Positions 25,526-32,684 of a stretch of 32,684 bases of DNA are shown piece after piece. The notes under the pieces are model-generated. The model made no database searches. It saw nothing but the letters and a program-made list of their open reading frames with translations, and was not told the DNA's origin. Positions within the stretch are counted from its first letter, which is position 1. Each line of letters opens with the position of its first letter. The stretch lies in contig CAIVGO010000117.1 of the NCBI GenBank assembly GCA_903905445.1, positions 1-32,684 of the forward strand. Direction: 5' to 3'. The translations under genes and the position numbers were made by a program. Source of the DNA: an uncultured Bacteroidota bacterium. Lineage in GTDB: Bacteria; Bacteroidota; Bacteroidia; Chitinophagales; Saprospiraceae.

Positions 25526-25533
25526 TATCTTTG
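25526..25533 (+). promoter_or_regulatory. Candidate -7 box TATCTTTG for the GH92 gene
   Basis: This is an exact TAnnTTTG match, 14 nt before the start codon, directly after the preceding terminator. A purine-rich aaggag (25541-25546) lies just before the tandem ATGs; such Shine-Dalgarno-like sequence is rare in this window. Confidence 0.5.
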
Positions 25534-25547
25534 GCCCAAAAAGGAGT

Positions 25548-28496
25548 ATGATGCGTATTTTAATTTGCCTGAATTTTTCGCTTTTCCTGTTGGGCACCGC
25601 GCTCACAGCACAAAGCCCCGCGACCAACCCGCTTTTGCAGTACGTTGATCCTTTTATCGGAACCGCTGCACATGGACACACCTACCCGGGCGCAAGTGCC
25701 CCGTTTGGGATGGTACAACTCAGTCCAGATACCCGCCCATCCATGCTGGATTGGGATGCATGCTCCGGCTACCATTATTCCGACACCTTATTATATGGGT
25801 TCAGCCATACCCACCTCAATGGAACCGGCGTACCCGATTATTGCGATCTGCTGTTTTTACCCTTTGTGGGCAAACCTTATTTGGATAGTCGCGACAATGC
25901 GGCCCCTTTCCGAAAGGATCAGGAAAAAGCCGAAGCCGGGTATTATTCCGTTTTATTAAAAAATGACGGTATTCAGGCCGAACTAACCGCAACCACCCGG
26001 GTAGGCGTACATCGGTACACGTTTCCTGCCAACCAGCAACAAGCCCATGTCCTAATCGATTTGCGGCACCGCGACGAAGTACTGGATGCTTCCCTGAAAA
26101 TAATTAATAACCAGGAAATTGCCGGACATCGGGTATCAAGCGCCTGGGCACGTACCCAACATCTGTATTTTGTCGCCCGCTTTTCCCAACCCTTTTTCAA
26201 CACCCGGGTGCTCGATATGACCCAAACACCCCGGGTTTCTGATCAACAAGCCCACAGTACGGCCATCGTTGGCTTGCTCGATTTTTACAACAATGGTACA
26301 CCGCTTGTCATAACGGTCGGCATCTCCGGAACCAGCATCGAAGCCGCGCGTAAAAACCTGGAAACGGAATGCGCCCACTTCGATTTTGATCAGGTAAAAC
26401 GCGAAACACAGGCCCATTGGCAAAAACAACTGGCTAAAATAACAGTAGAAGGCGGCACAAACGCCCAAAAAACAGCATTTTATACGGCCCTGTACCATAC
26501 CATGCTTACGCCCAATACCTGGAGTGATGTGACCGGCCAATACCGCGGACGAGATATGGAGGTGCATGCAGGCAGTGGACATACACAATATACCGTTTTT
26601 TCCTTGTGGGATACTTACCGCGCCTGCAACCCGCTGTACACTTTGTTGGAACCAGCGCGGGTCAATGATTTTGTCCAAACTTTTTTGCGTCAATACGAGC
26701 AAGGTGGCTTATTGCCAGTGTGGGAACTGGCAGGCAACGAAACCGAGTGTATGATTGGCAACCACGCTATTCCGGTTATCGCAGACGCTTACCAAAAAGG
26801 CCTACGCGGATTTGATGCCGAAAAAGCCTTGGAAGCCATGCTGAAAAGCGCTAATTCCGCACGTTTTGGTCTGCCCCTTTATCGCCAACTCGGTTTTATC
26901 CCTTCCGATATGGAGCCGGAATCGGTTTCCAAAACCCTGGAATACGCCTTCGACGACTGGTGCATTGCCCAAATGGCGCAAATGATGGGCAAAAAGGATA
27001 TTTACAACACCTTTATCCAGCGTGCACAATCGTATAAAAATGTATTCGACCCCGCTTCCGGTTTTTTCCGGGGCAAAAACAATGCTTCCTGGCACCAACC
27101 CTTCGATCCGTTTGAGGTAAACTTCAATTACACGGAAGCCAATGCCTGGCAATACCGGTTCGCCGCGCCCCAGGATATTACGGGTATGATGCGTATGCTG
27201 GGCGGGAAAAAGGCTTTTGCCGCGCAATTGGACAGCCTGTTTACCGTAGAACCCCGCACACGCGGGCGCGAGCAGGCCGATATCACCGGATTAATTGGCC
27301 AATACGCACAAGGAAATGAGCCCAGCCACCACATGGCCTACCTGTACAATTATACCGCCCAGCCCTGGAAAACCCAACAACGGGTGCGCCAGATCATGGA
27401 CCAATTATACACCGACCAGCCCGACGGACTCAGTGGCAATGAAGATTGCGGACAAATGTCGGCCTGGCTCGTGTTTTCGGCCATGGGCTTTTATCCCGTG
27501 GTGCCCGCCAGTGGACAATATGTGCTGGGGACGCCCCTGTTTGAAAAAATGACCCTTTCGCTCGACAATGGCAAGCAACTGGTCATCCGTGCACCCGGCG
27601 TTTCCAAAGATCGATTTTATATTAAAAATGCCCGCTGGAATGGCCAATCATGGACCCAAACCTGGTTTACCCACCAGGATTTGTTGAAAGGTGCTGAAAT
27701 TGTGCTGGATATGGATTCAAAACCATCAAAATGGGGCTCAGAGGAGGCTGCTTGTCCGGTTGCATCGATTACTGCCGATCAAATTGTGCCAGCGCCTTTT
27801 GTAAAAACGGGTGATCGGGTGTTTAGAGACAAACAAAATATCGAACTTGCTTGCCTGGAATCAACCGCCCGTATTTTTTACACCCTGGACGGCACCGAAC
27901 CGAATGAAAAATCAAAGGTGTATGAAAAACCAATTACCATAGATAATTCGATAAAAATGTTGTTTTTTGCCCAGCATTCAGGCAAGCGCAGCGCAACCAT
28001 GCAAGCGGAGTTTTCTAAAATGCAAACGGATGTGCGTATTTTGAAGTACAATACCCGATTTGATAACCAGTATACGGCGCGGGGCGACGCTGGATTGGTG
28101 GATATGTTGCGCGGTGGGGCCGATTTTCGTTCGGGCGGATGGCAAGGGTATCAGGGGGTTAACCTGGATGTGGTGCTAGATTTGAGCAAGAAAAAAACGC
28201 TCAATCGTATTTCGATCGGTTTTTTGCAAGATGAAAACTCCTGGATTTTCCTGCCCAAGAAGGTATTGGTTGAAATTTCGGACGATGGACAGGTGTTTCG
28301 GCCAGCAGGGGTGGTGCAAAATGGAGTGCTGCCAAGCGAAAAAGGGGTCATTTTAAAAGATTTTGAGGTGTTGCTTGCTGGACAATCGGCGCGTTATGTG
28401 CGCATTGTGGGTGAAAATTTGGGCCAATGTCCGGCCAACCATAAAGGCGTGGGTAATCCTTGTTGGTTGTTTACCGACGAAATTAAAGTAGAATAA
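25548..28496 (+). CDS. GH92 family alpha-mannosidase with chitobiase-C-like and F5/8-type C domains
   Basis: This is a 982-residue protein with a signal peptide (residues 1-22, cleavage near LTAQ). The GH92 catalytic region (about 28-735) has YVDPFIGTAAHGHTYPGASA, YGFSHTHLNGTGVPDYCDLL, WELAGNETECMIGNHA (from W392), NYTEANAWQYRF and GNEDCGQMSAW (from G630), all strong family motifs including the acidic residues. An Ig-like chitobiase C-terminal module (about 740-820; FYTLDGTEPN) and a discoidin/CBM32-like domain (about 835-982) follow. GH92 enzymes remove alpha-linked mannose from N-glycans or mannans in a Ca2+-dependent inverting reaction. There is no T9SS tail, so a periplasmic location is likely. 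No SusC/SusD pair is adjacent. The start is either of two adjacent ATGs (25548 or 25551). Confidence 0.95.
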   Translation: MMRILICLNFSLFLLGTALTAQSPATNPLLQYVDPFIGTAAHGHTYPGASAPFGMVQLSPDTRPSMLDWDACSGYHYSDTLLYGFSHTHLNGTGVPDYCDLLFLPFVGKPYLDSRDNAAPFRKDQEKAEAGYYSVLLKNDGIQAELTATTRVGVHRYTFPANQQQAHVLIDLRHRDEVLDASLKIINNQEIAGHRVSSAWARTQHLYFVARFSQPFFNTRVLDMTQTPRVSDQQAHSTAIVGLLDFYNNGTPLVITVGISGTSIEAARKNLETECAHFDFDQVKRETQAHWQKQLAKITVEGGTNAQKTAFYTALYHTMLTPNTWSDVTGQYRGRDMEVHAGSGHTQYTVFSLWDTYRACNPLYTLLEPARVNDFVQTFLRQYEQGGLLPVWELAGNETECMIGNHAIPVIADAYQKGLRGFDAEKALEAMLKSANSARFGLPLYRQLGFIPSDMEPESVSKTLEYAFDDWCIAQMAQMMGKKDIYNTFIQRAQSYKNVFDPASGFFRGKNNASWHQPFDPFEVNFNYTEANAWQYRFAAPQDITGMMRMLGGKKAFAAQLDSLFTVEPRTRGREQADITGLIGQYAQGNEPSHHMAYLYNYTAQPWKTQQRVRQIMDQLYTDQPDGLSGNEDCGQMSAWLVFSAMGFYPVVPASGQYVLGTPLFEKMTLSLDNGKQLVIRAPGVSKDRFYIKNARWNGQSWTQTWFTHQDLLKGAEIVLDMDSKPSKWGSEEAACPVASITADQIVPAPFVKTGDRVFRDKQNIELACLESTARIFYTLDGTEPNEKSKVYEKPITIDNSIKMLFFAQHSGKRSATMQAEFSKMQTDVRILKYNTRFDNQYTARGDAGLVDMLRGGADFRSGGWQGYQGVNLDVVLDLSKKKTLNRISIGFLQDENSWIFLPKKVLVEISDDGQVFRPAGVVQNGVLPSEKGVILKDFEVLLAGQSARYVRIVGENLGQCPANHKGVGNPCWLFTDEIKVE

Positions 28497-28530
28497 ATCA
28501 ATCCTGCTCCTTCCATATTTTTTTAGAACT

Positions 28531-30921
28531 TTGTCAAAATTCAATTTGATTAGAGCGCTTTTCATTGCATGTATGCTTCTGGTTGTCGAACGCGGGTTTG
28601 GCCAAAGTCCAGAGGAAATCGAACGGTCTACCATCGAAGTGGATATGCTATTGGAAAAAGCCAAGATGGCCCAGCTGGATACAGAAAAAAGGACCTTGGC
28701 GGAGCAATGCTTAAAGATGGCGCAAAGCCTGCATTACGATGGGGGCGTCATCAAATCCAGCATCTGCCTGGGCGAAATTGATGTGCGGCAGGGTAAAACA
28801 GAAGATGCCCTACAACATTACCTGGAGGCAGAAGCCAAAGCACAAAGCAACGGCAACAAAACCACCCTGCTGGAAATTTATCAGGCGATTGGCGATTTGT
28901 TTACCCGCGAAAAACTATACGCCAATGCCCGCCGCTACTACCAGGATATCCTGAAACTGCAAGGTTCGGATTATGAAACCATGGAAAAACTGGCCGATGC
29001 CTACTTGTATCAACAGTCGTCCGACACTGCCGAAATTTATTACAAACGCCTGATTGTCCGGTACAAAGAATCGGGCAATGTTGTTCGACTGGTGCGGATT
29101 TATCAAAAACTGGCCAATGCGTACGACCAACAGGGCAATGCGGGCAAGAGCCTTTATTATTATTTGCCCATCGAAGATTTGATCGAGCGGTTTGGGAGTA
29201 TGCAGGAAAAATCCATCCTGTACAACAACCTCGGGCGTCAGTATGCTACCTTGCACGATTACAAAAAGGCCATTGAATACTTTGAAAAAGCCGAATTGCA
29301 GTGCGTTTATATCCCTTGCGATTATCCGGATGTGTTGTACGCCAACATGGGCATTGCGCTGCACAACATCGGCAATACCAAACGCGGCATCGAATATTTG
29401 TTAAAAGCGCGTGCGATACTCGTCAACCGCAAAGACAATGTCGCCCTGGCCAACCTCGAACACCTATTGGCGGGCGTTTATTTCAAAAGCAATGATTTGT
29501 ACAACGCCATTTCGCACAACAACATCGCGATTGAACTGGCCAAAGAAACCAAGCAGGCAACGGTGCTGGCAGAAGCCTATAAAACGGCCGCCGATTTGTA
29601 CCATGAACTGTATGATTTTGAAAAAGCGTTCGCGTTTTACAAAAGTTACCTGAACCTCGTCGATTCGGTGCGCCTGGAAGAACAAGCAAGACAACAGCGA
29701 CTCAACCAACAACGCTCGTTGCTTTCGGAAGCCGAAGGACAAATTAAATACCTCATTGCGCGTCAAAATTACAAAGACCTCGAGTTGGGGCAAGTGCGCT
29801 TCGAACGCGAACGCTTGGAACTCCTGAATAAAAACCTGGAACTCGAAAGCCGGCAAAAAGAGGATAAAATTATGTTGTACCGGGCCCAAGAAGCAGCGGA
29901 TCAGTCCAAACAACGCGAACTGATTTCGGAAGCCATGCGATCGCGGCAAGCCTTGTTGTTGGCAGCCCGTGAATTGGATACGGAAAAACAAAAAAGGGAA
30001 ATATCAGAACTCAAACGCCAGGATGAGATCGAGCGCACCCGCCGTATGGTCGATAGCACCAGCCGCGCTCAGGAAGTGGCGATTTTGCGCAAAGACAAGG
30101 ATATTACTGACTTGCAACTGCGCCAACAGGATACGTTTCGACGGTTTGTTTATGGCCTCGGCTCCCTGTTGATCGTTATTTTGGGCCTGCTTGCGTTGGG
30201 TTGGGCTTTTGCACGCCGAACCAACAACCGACTTAATAAACAAAACCGCAAAATCCAGGCACAAAACCTGGAGATTGCCGAAGAACGCCACAAAAGTGAT
30301 CGTTTGTTGCGCAACGTGCTGCCGGAACAAATTGCCCAGGAGCTTAAAACAAAAGGCTACGCAACGCCCCGGTATTATGATTCCGTGACGGTTGTTTTTA
30401 CCGATTTTGTCAATTTTACGCGTTTATCGGCCAACCTCGCCCCGGAAGCCCTGGTCGATGAACTGGATGAATGCTTCCTGGCTTTTGATGAAATTTGTGA
30501 AAAACACGGGCTCGAAAAGATCAAAACCATTGGCGATGCCTACATGTGTGCCGGGGGGATTCCAATTCCGAATGAGACGCATCCGACCGATGCCGTGGCC
30601 GCCGCCGCCGAAATGTTACTTTGGCTGCAAACGCGTAACAAAGAGAATGCAAACGCAATTTTTCAGGAAATGCGCATCGGCGTGCACACGGGCCCCGTCG
30701 TAGCAGGTGTAATTGGTAAAAATAAATTTGCGTACGATATTTGGGGCGATGCCGTCAACCTGGCCGCCCGCCTGGAACAACACGGTGTTTCTGGCAAAAT
30801 CAATATTTCTACCCAAACAGCCGAAGCGGTAAAAGACCATTATAAAGTATCCTATCGGGGGGTAAAAGAAGTGTATAACAAAGACCCGATGGATATGTAT
30901 TTTATTGATGGGCGGATATAG
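28531..30921 (+). CDS. TPR receptor-type class III adenylate cyclase
   Basis: This is a 796-residue protein. The start is a TTG: no ATG lies upstream before the in-frame stop at 28489, and the next ATG (28573) would cut the signal peptide in half. After the signal peptide (1-24) come several TPR-like repeats (about 40-390), a long charged coiled coil (about 385-530), one membrane helix (about 539-561), then a HAMP-less signalling helix and the cyclase domain (about 590-796). Metal ligands are D625 (VFTDFVNFT) and D669 (TIGDAYM). K665 and D736 (YDIWGD) are the adenine-selecting pair, and N743 and R747 complete the site. It should make cAMP in response to a periplasmic signal. It starts 34 nt after the GH92 gene. 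Confidence 0.92.
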   Translation: MSKFNLIRALFIACMLLVVERGFGQSPEEIERSTIEVDMLLEKAKMAQLDTEKRTLAEQCLKMAQSLHYDGGVIKSSICLGEIDVRQGKTEDALQHYLEAEAKAQSNGNKTTLLEIYQAIGDLFTREKLYANARRYYQDILKLQGSDYETMEKLADAYLYQQSSDTAEIYYKRLIVRYKESGNVVRLVRIYQKLANAYDQQGNAGKSLYYYLPIEDLIERFGSMQEKSILYNNLGRQYATLHDYKKAIEYFEKAELQCVYIPCDYPDVLYANMGIALHNIGNTKRGIEYLLKARAILVNRKDNVALANLEHLLAGVYFKSNDLYNAISHNNIAIELAKETKQATVLAEAYKTAADLYHELYDFEKAFAFYKSYLNLVDSVRLEEQARQQRLNQQRSLLSEAEGQIKYLIARQNYKDLELGQVRFERERLELLNKNLELESRQKEDKIMLYRAQEAADQSKQRELISEAMRSRQALLLAARELDTEKQKREISELKRQDEIERTRRMVDSTSRAQEVAILRKDKDITDLQLRQQDTFRRFVYGLGSLLIVILGLLALGWAFARRTNNRLNKQNRKIQAQNLEIAEERHKSDRLLRNVLPEQIAQELKTKGYATPRYYDSVTVVFTDFVNFTRLSANLAPEALVDELDECFLAFDEICEKHGLEKIKTIGDAYMCAGGIPIPNETHPTDAVAAAAEMLLWLQTRNKENANAIFQEMRIGVHTGPVVAGVIGKNKFAYDIWGDAVNLAARLEQHGVSGKINISTQTAEAVKDHYKVSYRGVKEVYNKDPMDMYFIDGRI

Positions 30922-30939
30922 GCCAACCAAGGCTGTCTC

Positions 30940-30980
30940 ATTAGGTTGGTTCCATCCATTACAGATTGAACCAACCTAAT
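30940..30980. terminator. Hairpin between convergent genes
   Basis: A perfect 12-bp inverted repeat (30940-30951 with 30969-30980) has a 17-nt loop and sits 18 nt after the cyclase stop and 14 nt after the VWA gene stop. No T tract follows on either strand, so it may be a weak bidirectional terminator or an mRNA 3'-end stabiliser. Confidence 0.5.
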
Positions 30981-30994
30981 AAAACAACGCCCAA

Positions 30995-32684
30995 TTAAGA
31001 CCGCACCACCAGCAATTTTCCACTCTGAAATTGCCCGTTTTTCAAGATTCGAATGGTATAAAAGCCTGCCGCTAAATCCTGCACCGGAATTGCATGGGTG
31101 CCAGCGGCCAAATTTTCCAGTTTTCGCACCGATTTTCCTTCCGAATCGTACAGAGTAACCGATTGTACTTCTGTGGGCAATTCGAGGGTAAATTGTTGCA
31201 CCGCCGGGTTGGGAAAATACCGCGCTTCCAATACCGCCGTCGGATCAGGCGCTTGTGGGTCTTCAAAACGAATGGTCGATTGGCCTTCGCAGGTTTTTAA
31301 CGTCGTATATTCTGTAATCACCCGTACCAGCAAATCGTTCAGTAATTCCACTTTATATTCATCGGTGGTAGGCTCAATATGACTGCCGCCGATGCCGCTG
31401 TGGTCGGTTAGGAAAACATAGGTGCCATTGGTGGCCAATCCGAAAAACTTCATCAAAAACTCCGTGTCTTTCTGGATGCCGCTCGCGGTGATGGGCACAA
31501 TCCGAATACCCCGTTTGGCAGCCTCCTGAATGCTTTTTTGCAAACTTTCAATTACCGCAGGTTCTTTGTGCGGACTGGCATCCAGCACCAGAAAACAAAT
31601 GCGCGCAATCGCGTTTTCGCTCCAGGGCTGATTCAAAATGGCTTCTTCGAGGGCACTGTGAACGGCTTCCGGGTAATCGCCGCCGCCGCCAGCAGCTTGT
31701 TTGCGGATAAAATCTACCGTTTTTTCAACATCGGGGCTCAGACCACTGCTTTTGGTCAGGTAGTCATCGGTTTTATCGCGGTAAAACACCGTACCTACCC
31801 GAAAATGCAGTGCCGGATTTTGGGCTTTCGACCGATCAATCACATCCAATAATTCGGTTTTCAGGTATTCAATTTCGTCGCCCATAGAGCCGGTTGCGTC
31901 TACGGCCCAAACAATATCTACATTTTTAGGCGCTTTGCATTCGGTGTTAAAGGTTTGGCGGTTGATACCATCCTTGGCTTCCTTGGGAGCATCCAGGGTA
32001 TAAACCAGGCCGTTTACCCGCATTTCAATTTTTAATTTTCCTTTTACTTCGTGCGGGTTAAAAAGTTGTGCCCAAAGCTCAGCTTTGCCTGTGTTGTCTG
32101 TTTTAGTCGTCCAATACAAGGTGCCGTCAGCGCCCAATAATTGCACCGGAACATCGGCGATGGGGAAATCCTGCTCGTTGTTCAACAGGACAGTGTATCG
32201 GTTTTTGGGGTAAAATCCGTACATTTTCTGGTATTCGGAGATCTCGCCATCGGCCAACAAGTCGAGCCAGTGTTTGTTCCAGTTGTGGAGGTCGTTCCAT
32301 TCGCCAGCAGTGAGTAATCCGGCGCGTGGGGTGGGTGTTACGCTTGGACCATCAGGTGGCAGCACCGTTGGCTTTTCGGTTTCAGATAATCCATCGGTGC
32401 TTTCGCCGCTTTTTTCTATTGAAAGGGTGGTTGGCGCGGTGTCGCGTCGTTTTTCGGGAGCGCGCTTTTCAGCGCTCTTTTTAAATTTCACGGTTTCCTC
32501 TTTTTCTTTATAACCGGTACGTCCCAATTCATCTTTTGAAATCGGCTCGGTTATACGTTCTGAACGGAGATGCTCCCGAGGAGGTGTTGCGTCCGGTGTT
32601 GTGGCTGCCGGTGCATCCATTTTGGCAGCGGGTTTTGCCGCTTTGGGAGCAGGTTCTTTGCCTGCTTTGCCACGGAATCCAGCA
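30995..32684 (-). CDS. VWA-domain protein with T9SS sorting domain (5' truncated)
   Basis: The reading frame stays open to the window edge, upstream of the internal ATG at 32620, and the visible part lacks a signal peptide, so the true start is outside. The N-terminal part is low complexity and charged (Lys/Glu/Pro/Ala). A segment of about 110 residues resembling an Ig-like fold follows (NRYTVLLNNEQDFPIADVPV). The VWA domain has the MIDAS-like DATGSMGDE, with Thr in place of the first Ser, and a FLVLDASPHKE strand. The final ~75 residues are a T9SS sorting domain (YFPNPAVQQF, DLAAGFYTIRIL). It is probably a secreted or surface-attached binding protein; the partner is unknown. Confidence 0.85.
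   Translation of the reverse strand, partial: AGFRGKAGKEPAPKAAKPAAKMDAPAATTPDATPPREHLRSERITEPISKDELGRTGYKEKEETVKFKKSAEKRAPEKRRDTAPTTLSIEKSGESTDGLSETEKPTVLPPDGPSVTPTPRAGLLTAGEWNDLHNWNKHWLDLLADGEISEYQKMYGFYPKNRYTVLLNNEQDFPIADVPVQLLGADGTLYWTTKTDNTGKAELWAQLFNPHEVKGKLKIEMRVNGLVYTLDAPKEAKDGINRQTFNTECKAPKNVDIVWAVDATGSMGDEIEYLKTELLDVIDRSKAQNPALHFRVGTVFYRDKTDDYLTKSSGLSPDVEKTVDFIRKQAAGGGGDYPEAVHSALEEAILNQPWSENAIARICFLVLDASPHKEPAVIESLQKSIQEAAKRGIRIVPITASGIQKDTEFLMKFFGLATNGTYVFLTDHSGIGGSHIEPTTDEYKVELLNDLLVRVITEYTTLKTCEGQSTIRFEDPQAPDPTAVLEARYFPNPAVQQFTLELPTEVQSVTLYDSEGKSVRKLENLAAGTHAIPVQDLAAGFYTIRILKNGQFQSGKLLVVRS

Overview
The window is chromosomal DNA of a Bacteroidota bacterium, most likely of the Saprospiria type (Saprospiraceae/Lewinella/Haliscomenobacter relatives). 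The evidence is three secreted proteins ending in type IX secretion (T9SS) sorting domains, SprB-type adhesin repeats next to an SdrD-B-like domain, a long Bacteroidota-form PurF, a GH92 mannosidase, almost no Shine-Dalgarno sequences, and many starts preceded by the Bacteroidota -7 box TAnnTTTG. No tRNA, rRNA, CRISPR array, transposase or phage gene is visible, and the taxonomic call is inference from gene content.

Layout. (1) 1-1920: 3' part of a T9SS-exported SprB-repeat protein, with a strong terminator. (2) 1921-2382: gene-poor spacer with one copy of a dispersed repeat and an 18-bp palindrome upstream of lon. (3) 2383-6070: lon, a small secreted lipocalin-like protein and ruvA, tightly packed. 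(4) 6169-7836: an SRPBCC + GyrI-like fusion converging on a membrane-anchored SH3 protein. (5) 7952-10156: dprA and a radical SAM protein, 3 nt apart, followed by the second, inverted copy of the repeat. (6) 10257-12581 (-): T9SS-exported sugar dehydrogenase-like protein. (7) 17083-12661 (-): secreted tandem-domain amidohydrolase followed by an amino-acid permease. (8) 17270-19162 (+): PurF-like amidophosphoribosyltransferase. (9) 25176-19172 (-): mutL, two rhomboid proteases, a membrane-anchored EEP phosphatase/nuclease and a CNNM/CorC-type transporter. (10) 25264-25508 (+): a short transcription unit with its own promoter and terminator, encoding a 42-residue membrane peptide. (11) 25548-30921 (+): GH92 mannosidase and a TPR-receptor adenylate cyclase. 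(12) 32684-30995 (-): 5'-truncated VWA protein with a T9SS tail.

How genes work together. The window mixes genome maintenance (lon, ruvA, dprA, mutL) and purine synthesis with outer-surface functions: adhesion, sugar oxidation, mannose release, peptide hydrolysis and uptake. Amidohydrolase plus permease looks like a scavenging pair. The mutL-rhomboid-rhomboid-EEP run looks like one transcript.

I do not see a clear new defence or mobile system. The items most worth a second look are the inverted pair of about 87-bp intergenic repeats, each placed just downstream of a T9SS cargo gene; the self-contained microprotein unit at 25264-25508; a MutL whose nuclease metal-binding motifs are all altered; and perfect palindromes at the lon and mutL promoters.
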